Origin: an uncultured Duncaniella sp.
Lineage (GTDB): Bacteria > Bacteroidota > Bacteroidia > Bacteroidales > Muribaculaceae
Assembly: GCA_910578615.1 (NCBI GenBank)
Contig: CAJTRI010000007.1
Coordinates: forward strand, 68,150 to 132,149
Reading direction: 5' to 3'
DNA length: 64,000 nucleotides
Shown here: positions 55,361 through 63,930 of the stretch, in pieces
Layout of the letters: each line of letters starts with the position of its first letter
Position numbering within the stretch: position 1 is the stretch's first letter
Notes under the pieces: generated by a model
The model's input: the letters and a program-made list of their open reading frames with translations, nothing else
What the model was told of the DNA's origin: nothing
Databases searched by the model: none
Position numbers and translations under genes: made by a program

Positions 55361-57010
55361 ATGAAGAATATATTTAAAGCAGCCCTTGTGCTCGGACTTG
55401 CTTCCTCGATGACAGCCCTGACAGGCTGTATTGAAGAAGTACAGCCTACTGATGGCATCACTCAGGGCCAGCTCGACACTTCCGTGCAGGGTGCCAAGGC
55501 AGTTCTTTTTGCAATACCGGCCAGAATGGTGGAATATAGCGATGGATTTGACTGGCATGGCAATTTCAGCTATCCTGGCATGATGCAGATTCGAGACAGA
55601 ATTTTGGACGAGATGATCTGTGCCGAGAGCGGTACGGACTATAACCAGTGGGTTCCTTTCGAACAGCTTCGTTTCAGTCAGGACTATTGGTATGGACAGG
55701 TAATCTGGAACTACTATACCAGCCAGATTCTTGCAACCAACAAGGCTTGTGCCATCTATCCGGAGAATATAGAAAGCGAGTCAGGCAAAGGTGCCCGAGC
55801 CAAGGCTCTTGCCTATCGTGTTATGCTAATGTTAGACTGTGCGCGTTGGTATGAATTCCTACCCAACAAAGTGACATCCAATATCAACGCCTATGGTAAT
55901 GACGTGCTCCATCTTACGATTCCTATCGTGACAGAGAAGACAACCGAGGAAGAGGCACGTAACAACCCTCGTGTTTCACGCGACAAGATGGTGGAATTTC
56001 TTCTCGGAGATCTCAAATATTGCGAGGAGAATATCAAGTTTGCTGATTCAGACCTGAATACGATGATCCTTCCTGACCTTGCCTGTGTATATGGTCTGTA
56101 TGCTCGTCTGTATCTTTGGATCGAGGACTATCCCAATGCGGCTCTGTATGCACAGAAAGCTATTGACGAATCCAAGAAGATGCCTTTGACAGAGGCACAG
56201 TGGACTGATCCGAAGAACGGTTTCAATACCCTCAACGCTCCGTCATGGATGTGGGGTATAAACCAGGTCAAGGAGACAAGCTCTGTTCTGACAGGTATCT
56301 GTAACTTTACATCGATGGTATCCGTAGAGACAGACTATGGTTATGCCGGCGTTGGTGCAGGTGCATATCCTTCTGTGGGATATAGTTTCTATTCAAGGAT
56401 AGGCAACAATGACTTCCGCAAGCTTTCTTGGTGCCCGCGTGCATCGGCCACAAGTCTTATCAGAAAACTTCAGTTGAACAGCTACTCTACAAATGGAGAG
56501 AAGCAGGCCTTCTGCCGTAAGTTTGAATATGGTGCAGTGAAGTTCCGTCCGGGTGAAGGTGACTGTTCTAATCCGTCTGTGGGTTCGGCTACGGCTCTTC
56601 CACTCATGCGTGTTGAAGAAATGCACTTTATCAAGATTGAGGCAACGGCTCATTCAAATCCTGCCGAGGGCAAGACAATGCTGGAGGATTTCATGAACAC
56701 CTATCGCATGAGCAGTGGCAAATATACATGTAATGCTTCTGATGTAGATGGTGTTGTTGAGGAAATCGTATTCCAGAAACGTGTAGAATTCTGGGGTGAG
56801 GGTCTTAATATGTTTGATGTTAAACGTCTTGGATATTCAGTTACCCGTGCATATACCAATACAAATTTCTACCCTGCATCACGTTTTAACTCCGATGGGC
56901 GTCCTGCATGGTTAAATCTCCAGATTGTAAGAACCGAAGGTCTGCAAAACTCAGCCGTTACTGAATGGAATAATCCTAATACAGTAGGTCTCTATGAGGT
57001 AATAGAGTAA
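55361..57010 (+). CDS. SusD/RagB-family surface lipoprotein
   Basis: Substrate-capturing lid of the SusCD transporter. The N terminus has a lipoprotein signal with lipobox ALTGC (cysteine at residue 23), so it is lipidated by Lgt and exported to the cell surface. The helical TPR-like SusD_N region (YTSQILATNKACAIYP, LAYRVMLMLDCARWY) and the C-terminal VEEIVFQKRVEFWGEGLNMFDVKR stretch (split here) are the family pattern. It follows SusC after 27 bases. Length 549 is normal. Confidence 0.95.
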   Translation: MKNIFKAALVLGLASSMTALTGCIEEVQPTDGITQGQLDTSVQGAKAVLFAIPARMVEYSDGFDWHGNFSYPGMMQIRDRILDEMICAESGTDYNQWVPFEQLRFSQDYWYGQVIWNYYTSQILATNKACAIYPENIESESGKGARAKALAYRVMLMLDCARWYEFLPNKVTSNINAYGNDVLHLTIPIVTEKTTEEEARNNPRVSRDKMVEFLLGDLKYCEENIKFADSDLNTMILPDLACVYGLYARLYLWIEDYPNAALYAQKAIDESKKMPLTEAQWTDPKNGFNTLNAPSWMWGINQVKETSSVLTGICNFTSMVSVETDYGYAGVGAGAYPSVGYSFYSRIGNNDFRKLSWCPRASATSLIRKLQLNSYSTNGEKQAFCRKFEYGAVKFRPGEGDCSNPSVGSATALPLMRVEEMHFIKIEATAHSNPAEGKTMLEDFMNTYRMSSGKYTCNASDVDGVVEEIVFQKRVEFWGEGLNMFDVKRLGYSVTRAYTNTNFYPASRFNSDGRPAWLNLQIVRTEGLQNSAVTEWNNPNTVGLYEVIE

Positions 57011-57040
57011 TACAGATTTTTTAAGACCTGATATGAATAC

Positions 57041-57082
57041 ACTCCGGGCATTGCGACTGTCGCAATGCCCGGAGTTTTGTTT
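57041..57082. terminator. Strong intrinsic terminator after susD
   Basis: A 16-bp perfect stem, ACTCCGGGCATTGCGA and its complement (57060-57075), three-base loop, then TTTGTTTG. It separates susD from the convergent adenylation-protein gene. Confidence 0.88.
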
Positions 57083-57101
57083 GGGTGATATGTGAAGCTT
57101 T

Positions 57102-58592
57102 CTAAGATGCAGTAGCGGTAACGTCTTTAAGTACGACTGGAAGGGCATGGGGGTTGAGTGTGCCGGCTTCGGTGACAGGGAGGTGGTGGAGAAGAACGAA
57201 GAACTCTGGAATCATATAGGAGGGCAGATATTGTGCCACGCGGTTTTTGAGCCATGAGAGGCTGAATGATCTGGATGTGGGTACTACATAGGCCACAAGA
57301 TAGGCGCTCCCTTTTTCGTCGGTATAGTGGATGACCGCGCATTCCTTAACTTCGCCGGAGGCTATGAGTGCGCGTTCTACCTCGCCGGTCACCACACGTC
57401 GCCCCAGGATGTTTACCTCGCTGTCCTTGCGCCGTTCGTAGGCAAGATTGCCGTCAGGGAGCCGGACTCCGATGTCGCCCGTGCGGGCCACACGAGTGCC
57501 GTCTTCGAGAGTGGTGATTTCCGAGAGCTGTTCGGCCCTGTGGTCGCCTGTAAAAGAGTCGGCCACGCAGTTGCCGGTGATACATATCTCGCCTTCTTCG
57601 CCGGGAGCTACGGGCCGGAGATTCTCGTCAAGCAGCATTATCTCCACTCCTTCGCATTCCTTTCCGATGGGATAACGCCCCGAAGCGAGGGAGTAGCCTG
57701 AATTGCAGCAATAACTTGTCGAGAGGGCGGTGGCCACTGACGGGCCGTATGTGTTATAGACAGGAAGCTGTTCGGTGAGATGTCCCACAGAGGCCGCGTT
57801 CAGATTGTCTCCACCACTTATCACGAGACGGAGGGTGACGGGAAGCGAGGGCATTGAGTTGAGTTCCTGCATCAGGTAAGGAAATCCGCTTATGATTGAG
57901 ACATACTGGTCGTCGGCAAACTTCATCAGTGCTTCGGGGTTGTTGCGTGTCTCGGACGAAGGTATTGCCAGAATCGCGCCGTTGAGGAGCGTTCCGAACA
58001 CCTCTTCGACAAAGATATTTACCGTACATGCCGAGTATTGCAGCAGCACATCGTCCTCGCTTACATTGAACATGGAGCCGAAACGGTCGGCCATGCTGAC
58101 CACCTGTCGGTTGCCTACCATTACCCCTGCCGGATATCCTGAGGGTGAGCTGGAATAGAGTATGTAGGCCGCACGGTCGGAGTGGCTGCGGTCTGGAAGT
58201 TCGTGGAGTGGAGGATCTGTGAATATGCGCTGGTCTACTATCAGGCGTGTGAAGCTGCTGACTATCGAGGCGTATCGGTTTTCGGTGATTACAAAGTCGA
58301 CCCCGCTCTCTGTGAGGAACCTTGTGAGTCGTTCGGGGGGATAGTCCGGCTCTACGGCCACGAATGCGGCGCCGGCCTTGTTGATGGCCAGAAGCGAGGC
58401 TGTCATTTCCACGCTGTGGTCCATCACCACTCCGACGCGTGCAGGTATGAATGAGGGAAAACGTGAGATGAGAGAGTCAATCATGCGGTCAAGTCCACCG
58501 CGGTTGACACAGGATCGTTCGTCAATTAAGACAGGGCGTTCGGGAGCTGCCTTGACGAGTTCTTTGAATCGTGAGTAAATCGTCGGTTCCAT
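57102..58592 (-). CDS. Stand-alone adenylation-domain-like protein with altered catalytic motifs
   Basis: A 496-residue AMP-binding (ANL) protein closest to NRPS adenylation domains: core A2 (INKAGAAFVAVEPDYPPERL) and A8 (RRKDSEVNILGRRVVTGEVE) are well kept and A7 reads ARTGDIG. Key positions differ: A3 is YILYSSSPSGYPAGV without the usual lysine, A5 is NTYGPSVAT without the glutamate of YGPTE, and A10 is TEAGTLNPHALP, lacking the catalytic lysine of GKVDR. No carrier or condensation domain is attached. It lies downstream of serine palmitoyltransferase, past a terminator. Function unknown; adenylation may be lost. Confidence 0.82.
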   Translation of the reverse strand: MEPTIYSRFKELVKAAPERPVLIDERSCVNRGGLDRMIDSLISRFPSFIPARVGVVMDHSVEMTASLLAINKAGAAFVAVEPDYPPERLTRFLTESGVDFVITENRYASIVSSFTRLIVDQRIFTDPPLHELPDRSHSDRAAYILYSSSPSGYPAGVMVGNRQVVSMADRFGSMFNVSEDDVLLQYSACTVNIFVEEVFGTLLNGAILAIPSSETRNNPEALMKFADDQYVSIISGFPYLMQELNSMPSLPVTLRLVISGGDNLNAASVGHLTEQLPVYNTYGPSVATALSTSYCCNSGYSLASGRYPIGKECEGVEIMLLDENLRPVAPGEEGEICITGNCVADSFTGDHRAEQLSEITTLEDGTRVARTGDIGVRLPDGNLAYERRKDSEVNILGRRVVTGEVERALIASGEVKECAVIHYTDEKGSAYLVAYVVPTSRSFSLSWLKNRVAQYLPSYMIPEFFVLLHHLPVTEAGTLNPHALPVVLKDVTATAS

Positions 58593-58662
58593 AGTAGTTC
58601 TTTTAGCATCATATTATACTCTATAACACCACCCGTATGCCGACGGTTTGGCCTTGATGTAA

Positions 58663-58700
58663 AAAAGCGTATGCCGGCAGAAATGCCGGCATACGCTTTT
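58663..58700. terminator. Terminator between spt and the adenylation-like gene
   Basis: A 17-bp perfect stem, AAAAGCGTATGCCGGCA with its complement, GAAA loop, and on the minus strand a run of six T (including the stem end). It ends the spt transcript, so the downstream gene needs its own promoter, which I could not find. Confidence 0.88.
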
Positions 58701-58737
58701 GACGGGTGTAAAGTCTGTGACTTGAATTCGTTGTGGA

Positions 58738-59928
58738 TTAGCCTTCTATGACTCCGTGCTTGCGGAATACGCGTGAGATGGTTTCAAGGGCGCGGTCAAC
58801 CTGCTCCATGGAGTGTGTGGCCATGAGCGAGAAACGTATCAGCGTGTCGCTCGGAGCCACGGCGGGAGAAACAACCGGGTTTACGAAGATGCCTTCGTCG
58901 AGAAGGTCGCGGGTGATGGCGAATGTCTTGAAGTCATCTCGGATGAAGAGCGGGATGATGGGAGTGGAGGTGTTGCCTATCTCAAACCCTGCGGAACGGA
59001 AGCCGTCAAGGGCGTGATGGGTGAGTTTCCAGAGGTTTTCCTGCCTCTCAGGCTCGGTCTGCATGATTTCGAGGGCTTTGAGCGCCGCAGCTGTCGAGGC
59101 CGGGGTGATGGAGGCCGTGAAGATGTATGAGCGCGAGTGGTGGCGCAGGAAGTTGGTTATTTCCTTGTTTGTGGCAATGAAGCCTCCGAGTGACGCGAAT
59201 GATTTGGAGAATGTGCCCATGATGAGATCCACATCGTCGGCCACCCCTTCGGCATGGCACAGTCCTCGGCCGCCTTCACCGAAAACCCCTATGCCGTGGG
59301 CTTCGTCAATCATTATGCTGGCATTGTATTGCTTGGCCAGACGGACTATTTCCTTGATATTGGCCACATCGCCCTCCATGGAGAAGACGCTGTCAGACAC
59401 GATGAGCTTCACTTTGTCGGGGTCGCACTTTTTGAGTTGCTTTTCAAGCGACTCCATGTCGTTGTGCTTGTATTTGAGCTGCTGGCTGAACGATAGACGG
59501 CGTCCCTCTATGATTGATGCGTGATCCTGCTCGTCCCACAGGGTATAGTCCTCACGGCTTGTGAGGGATGACACAACGCCGAGGTTTACACCGAAACCTG
59601 TCGAATAAATCATCACATCCTCCTTGCCGGTATATTCGGCCAGTCTGTGTTCGAGTTCCTTGTGGATGTCGAGTGTGCCGTTCAGAAACGGCGATCCGGC
59701 ACATCCCGTGCCGTATTTGCGTGTAGCCTCTATGGCGGCTTCCTTGATGCGGGGGTCGTTGACAAGGCCCGTGTAGCAGTTGGAACCGAACATCAGAACT
59801 TTCTTTCCGTCAATGATGACCTCGGGATCCTGTTCGCTCGAAATGGCACGGAAATACGGATAGACTCCCGCTGCCTTGGCTTCCTGCGGGGCAGTGTACT
59901 TGCTGAGTTTCTCTTGTAATAAATTCAT
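58738..59928 (-). CDS. spt: Serine palmitoyltransferase (alpha-oxoamine synthase)
   Basis: PLP enzyme that condenses serine with a fatty acyl thioester, the first step of sphingolipid synthesis. LMFGSNCYTGLVNDP, the MIDEAHGIGVFGEGGRGL loop, and the PLP lysine in GTFSKSFASLGGF are characteristic; the family also includes 8-amino-7-oxononanoate and glycine C-acetyltransferases, but the N-terminal YFRAISSEQDPEV matches bacterial SPT. The frame is open to 60255, but ATG at 59928, with AAGGAAA ahead of it, gives the usual 396 residues. A -7 element is at 60013-60020. Confidence 0.88.
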   Translation of the reverse strand: MNLLQEKLSKYTAPQEAKAAGVYPYFRAISSEQDPEVIIDGKKVLMFGSNCYTGLVNDPRIKEAAIEATRKYGTGCAGSPFLNGTLDIHKELEHRLAEYTGKEDVMIYSTGFGVNLGVVSSLTSREDYTLWDEQDHASIIEGRRLSFSQQLKYKHNDMESLEKQLKKCDPDKVKLIVSDSVFSMEGDVANIKEIVRLAKQYNASIMIDEAHGIGVFGEGGRGLCHAEGVADDVDLIMGTFSKSFASLGGFIATNKEITNFLRHHSRSYIFTASITPASTAAALKALEIMQTEPERQENLWKLTHHALDGFRSAGFEIGNTSTPIIPLFIRDDFKTFAITRDLLDEGIFVNPVVSPAVAPSDTLIRFSLMATHSMEQVDRALETISRVFRKHGVIEG

Positions 59929-60012
59929 CGCTTTTTCCTTGACAAAGATGCACGGCATGACCGGATTATTTTTCAGTAGATGTTGCGGGGCCATGCGACC
60001 TCTTGCAGGGTG

Positions 60013-60020
60013 CAAAGTTA
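60013..60020 (-). promoter_or_regulatory. -7 promoter element for spt
   Basis: Minus strand TAACTTTG, 85 bases before the chosen spt start. It lies downstream of the longer ORF's first ATG (60255), which supports the shorter protein. Confidence 0.5.
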
Positions 60021-60168
60021 GGCAAAATTTCACATTTTTATACATATGATGTCGGTTTTTTATTGTTAATTTATTGAAACGAGGCTTGTTTGGAAACTTT
60101 ATGGATGTTTTTCCTCCTTTTTTGTGGCGTTTTGTTCCGGGGCTGACCCCGGATAGATACTTTTTTGC

Positions 60169-60176
60169 TAATTTTG
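60169..60176 (+). promoter_or_regulatory. -7 promoter element for the acyltransferase gene
   Basis: TAATTTTG, 39 bases before the ATG at 60215. An upstream in-frame ATG at 60074 would lie before the start of transcription. Confidence 0.5.
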
Positions 60177-60214
60177 TACGTTTATTAATAAATGACACCA
60201 AATTACAGCCAATT

Positions 60215-61069
60215 ATGGATACAGTTCCCGAAGTGACCACAGACCCCAAACGCACCGTGCTTGATTATGACGACATCGTCGGTATGGCCCCTTTCTTCAA
60301 GGGCAAGCGACGTCTGGTCAGCGCTATCATGAAGCTTCTGGACATTGACAAGGTGAATTGGATCCATGACCGTAATTTCGATACTCCCGGCCCGCAGTTC
60401 TGTCGCGGACTACTTGAAGACCTCGACATTAAGCTGCGGATTGACAACGAGCATATTCTTGATAATCTGCCTGAGGGGCCGTTCATCACCGTCAGCAACC
60501 ATCCGTTTGGCGCGCTTGACGGCATCACCCTTATAGATATTATAGGTAGCCGCCGGCCTGAGTTCAAGGTCATGGTCAACATGATACTTAATTATATAGT
60601 GGCCATGCGTCCCAACTTCATCGCCGTCGACCAGAGCGCGAGTGACGATCCCGCCAAGAAGGCTGTCTCGATGAAAGGAATCAAGGAGGCCATCATGCAG
60701 GTTAGGAAGGGAAATCCTATCGGTTTCTTTCCGGCCGGGGCTGTTGGCAACTATAACCGTCATCTGAGATTTGAGGATCGTGAGTGGCGTCCGTCCATCA
60801 TCAGGCTCATCCAGCAGCTCAATGTGCCGGTAATCCCCATCTTCTTCCACGGCTATAACAGCTGGTGGTTCCGATTGCTCGGGATTGTTTCGTGGCAGCT
60901 ACGCACCCTGCGTCTGCCGGCAGAGGTGTTCCGCCGCAAGGGCGACACCCTGCATATCTCTGTCGGAGACATCATCTATCCCGATGAGATAAAGATCCAC
61001 GGCGGCTCTGTGGAGGAGCTTGGGGCTTATCTCAAAAACAAAACCTATGAACTCAAAAAAATGAAATAA
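60215..61069 (+). CDS. Hemolysin-type lysophospholipid/N-acyl amino acid acyltransferase
   Basis: A 284-residue PlsC-superfamily acyltransferase. The catalytic block is [18 protein letters not shown], with a histidine and aspartate pair spaced as in the 'putative hemolysin' branch, followed by [16 protein letters not shown] and [16 protein letters not shown]. That branch includes the O-acyltransferases of ornithine and glycine lipid synthesis. Start at 60215 was chosen from the promoter position and the family N terminus. The stop overlaps the ATG of the sigma-54 regulator (TAATG). The acyl acceptor is unknown. Confidence 0.82.
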   Translation: MDTVPEVTTDPKRTVLDYDDIVGMAPFFKGKRRLVSAIMKLLDIDKVNWIHDRNFDTPGPQFCRGLLEDLDIKLRIDNEHILDNLPEGPFITVSNHPFGALDGITLIDIIGSRRPEFKVMVNMILNYIVAMRPNFIAVDQSASDDPAKKAVSMKGIKEAIMQVRKGNPIGFFPAGAVGNYNRHLRFEDREWRPSIIRLIQQLNVPVIPIFFHGYNSWWFRLLGIVSWQLRTLRLPAEVFRRKGDTLHISVGDIIYPDEIKIHGGSVEELGAYLKNKTYELKKMK

Positions 61070-62312
61070 TGGAACTCAACCTTCACGATTATCCCCCCGA
61101 GGTGCAGCTCGCAAGGCAGCGCTATGGAATAATAGGCAATTCTCCCGCCCTTATGGAGGCGGTGGGGCCGTGCAGGTTGCGCCCATAGACCTGTCGGTGC
61201 TCGTGACCGGCGAGAGCGGTACCGGCAAAGAGTTTTTTCCGAAAATCATCCATGGTTTCTCTCCACGCAAACATGCGAAATATATAGCTGTCAACTGTGG
61301 GGCAATCCCGGAAGGAACTATTGATTCTGAGCTGTTCGGCCATGAAAAGGGTGCTTTCACCGGTGCTGTGGCTACACGCAAGGGCTACTTTGAGGAGGCC
61401 GACGGCGGGACTCTGTTTCTCGACGAGGTGGCCGAGCTGCCTCTTACCACCCAGGCCCGTCTGCTTCGTGTGCTTGAAAGCGGGGAGTTCATAAAGGTGG
61501 GCTCTTCGACCGTGCAGCGCACCAATGTGCGCATCGTGGCGGCCACGAATGTGGATATGCCTAAGGCGATAGCCGAGGGGCGTTTCCGCGAGGATCTTTA
61601 TTACCGTCTGTCCACCGTCTCCATCTCAGTCCCCCCGCTGCGAGACCGTGGGACTGACATCATACTTCTCACACGGAAGTTTGCAGCGGATTTTGCCGAG
61701 CGTTATACTATGCCTCGCATCTCGTTTGATGATGAGGCGAGGTCGATGTTGATGACTTACAGATGGCCCGGGAATGTACGCCAGCTTAAAAATGTGGTGG
61801 AACAGCTGTCCCTCTTCTATGCCGGAGACACGGTCGGGTCCGGTATTCTTCATCCTTTCCTTCCTGCGTCATCGATGAGCCTTGCTCCCGTCTCCATTGG
61901 CCAGCGTCCCGCCCATGATTATGACTCTGAACGAGAGATGCTTCTCAGTATGATCATGAATCTTAGGGGCAAGGTAGAGGAACTGACCGAGCGTCTTGAC
62001 AAGCTTTCACATGGTTCCGCCGTCCCATTTATCGAAACCGTGGAGCCGTTTGCAGACAGTAGGGGAGGGGATATGACGCGCTCACTGGTGAAGTTTCAGC
62101 CGTTCACGTCACCGTTGCAGACGCAAGATGTGCGGTCTGACGGTTTCACACAGCGTGAGAATGCCGAACCGGCGACTCTTGAAGAGACTGAGCGGGAGAC
62201 CATCAGGCGTTCGCTTGAAAGAAACGGCGGCCGTCGCAAGGCAACAGCCGCCGAACTGAATATCTCTGAACGCACCCTTTATCGTAAGATTAAGGAATAC
62301 GGGATTGAGTAG
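61069..62312 (+). pseudogene. Sigma-54-dependent transcriptional regulator with an N-terminal frameshift
   Basis: The body encodes an AAA+ activator: GESGTGKE (Walker A), [10 protein letters not shown] (sigma-54 contact loop), [14 protein letters not shown] (Walker B), [14 protein letters not shown], and a C-terminal Fis-type helix-turn-helix ([23 protein letters not shown]). The gene naturally begins at 61069, overlapping the upstream stop, and its first 33 residues ([15 protein letters not shown]) fit the family, but the frame then stops at a TAG. The activator body continues in another frame from about 61160. The frame changes between 61158 and 61170 near a G-rich run. Either a pseudogene, a sequencing error, or re-initiation at the GTG at 61170, which has GGAGG ten bases ahead. 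Confidence 0.8.
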
Positions 62313-62327
62313 GGCTTTCTTCTTGGT

Positions 62328-63206
62328 TTAGTGGGAGGCCGGACGGATGACTCGTCCTCCTGTGATGTTGCGGTTCTTGCGCAGATACTCGGCAAGAGGG
62401 AGCGGGTCTATCGTTACTTTGCCGGCTTTAGATGACGCGTGGAGCAGTCTGACAATGCCTTTATCTACTATTATTATGCCGACGTGGCTCACGTCGAGGC
62501 CTTCGGTCTTTGTCGTGAAGGCTATGATGTCTCCGTCTCGCAGAATGTTTGTGGCACCCTTGCCCATAAGAACCGAGCTTTTTATATATGGAAAACGGTG
62601 AGAGCGGTAGCCCACCTCCACGGCTTTGATGCGTTCGTACTGGACAGAATCGCTTAGTGCGGGGTAAGAATCTCTATGTGTTGACATGAAGTCCAGTGTC
62701 TTTATCTGGTGGCCGGCGCCTTGTAGGCGGTCTGTAACCTCGGTTATGTTTCCGCGATGGGTGTTGTCTACGATCCAGTCACTGATATAATGAAGGCGTG
62801 AGGCGTAGCCGTCGACACGTCCTTGGCGATAACGGATGTTTTCAAGATTGTATAGAAAATCCTGCCATGAATTGCGCTTTTCCGATACGGTTATAGCCAT
62901 AGCGGTGACGGTTTCCATAAATGTTGTACAGTCCATCTTGTCAAGATTTACTGTCAGCTGTTCCGTATCTCCTTCGAGAGTGGACGGGGCGTATGGGGTG
63001 TCTATGAATTTTTTCCCTATAAAGGATATTGCTTCGTTCGGGGTGCGGAAATCTTTGTTTGATGCGTCTACAAGGATGTTCGTGATACGTGTGGTATCGT
63101 TTTTTTCATCCCCCCATCTTATTTCTCCTGGATTTACGGCATTGGCAGCCGGGATGCACAGCAACATTTCCGCTATATATATAAATAAGGATTTGGTGTA
63201 TCTCAT
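62328..63206 (-). CDS. DUF1460 exported amidase-like protein
   Basis: A 292-residue protein with a signal peptide (MRYTKSLFIYIAEMLLCIPA). The central NLDKMDCTTFMETVTAM holds a conserved cysteine, and VSHVGIIIVDKGIVRLLHASS a conserved histidine, in the layout of NlpC/P60-like DUF1460 proteins, structurally classed with N-acetylmuramoyl-L-alanine amidase-like peptidases. Likely periplasmic. It has its own promoter and faces the sigma-54 gene from the other side. Enzyme activity is inferred. Confidence 0.85.
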   Translation of the reverse strand: MRYTKSLFIYIAEMLLCIPAANAVNPGEIRWGDEKNDTTRITNILVDASNKDFRTPNEAISFIGKKFIDTPYAPSTLEGDTEQLTVNLDKMDCTTFMETVTAMAITVSEKRNSWQDFLYNLENIRYRQGRVDGYASRLHYISDWIVDNTHRGNITEVTDRLQGAGHQIKTLDFMSTHRDSYPALSDSVQYERIKAVEVGYRSHRFPYIKSSVLMGKGATNILRDGDIIAFTTKTEGLDVSHVGIIIVDKGIVRLLHASSKAGKVTIDPLPLAEYLRKNRNITGGRVIRPASH

Positions 63207-63231
63207 GATGTCATGGTTGGAATAGTTACCC

Positions 63232-63263
63232 CAAAATTAACAAAAATACATCATACTCACAAA
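63232..63263 (-). promoter_or_regulatory. Promoter of the DUF1460 gene
   Basis: Minus strand TTTG (63260-63263), 20 bases, TAATTTTG (63232-63239). Full consensus match, 26 bases before the start. Confidence 0.8.
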
Positions 63264-63444
63264 AAATACATTGTATGGCTTGCTGCCGGTGGGATATACA
63301 ATATAGCCCTTCTTATGTGTTTCGGTTTTGGGTTGGTTGGGATATGGATATTCTGGGAATGGCTCATCACAAGCGTCAAACACACCATTTTTGGTCTGTT
63401 TTTACTGCGAAAGTGTTAAATAACCGTTAAAAGGGTGTATAAAA

Positions 63445-63476
63445 TTTGGAAGTGAGGGGATAAGTGTCTACCTTTG
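63445..63476 (+). promoter_or_regulatory. rRNA operon promoter P1
   Basis: TTTG (63445-63448), 20 bases, TACCTTTG (63469-63476). It lies ~460 bases before the 16S rRNA and is followed by GC-rich hairpins, for example GGGCCAC/GTGGTCC at 63497-63514. Confidence 0.85.
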
Positions 63477-63603
63477 CACTCGCTTTTGAGAAGCAAGGGC
63501 CACGGCGGTGGTCCGGAGGTCTTCCCGGAGGCGCTGGCAGAGCGGAGGGCGCGAGTTTCGCAGAATCGCTCAAATGTTAAGAAAGGTTAAAATCTTCAAA
63601 ACA

Positions 63604-63635
63604 TTTGCAGGTTTCGAAAATAGTCCCTACCTTTG
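63604..63635 (+). promoter_or_regulatory. rRNA operon promoter P2
   Basis: TTTG (63604-63607), 20 bases, TACCTTTG (63628-63635), identical in form to P1 and 159 bases downstream. Between P2 and the 16S gene (63636-63930) lies the untranslated leader, with no reading frame I would call a gene. Confidence 0.85.
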
Positions 63636-63930
63636 CAAAACCTTTCCGAAAAGAAATTTCGGAGCGACCAGAAAACGCAGAGCACATTGAAAGAATTACA
63701 ATAGACAAATGGAAGTAGTACAAGAGTCATTACTGAGTAATGATGTTCTCCAAGTCAATTTCCAACCATCAAACGAATAAGTCAAGCAGGAATGCCTGGC
63801 CGGACACGAACGGTTCGCCCGTTTCTTCTCGGGGCTTTGCGAAAGCAAAACAACAAAGACAAGAAACGGTCTTGAAGGTTTTTTGCATCTCTTTCTATAT
63901 AAGGAAAAGAAAAAAAGAACAAGATAGACA

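Noticed and set aside
63213..63419. 68-codon plus-strand ORF with hydrophobic segments upstream of the rRNA promoters
   Set aside because: Its first bases overlap the complete minus-strand promoter of the DUF1460 gene, it has no clear ribosome binding site, and it ends just before rRNA P1. It is probably non-coding.
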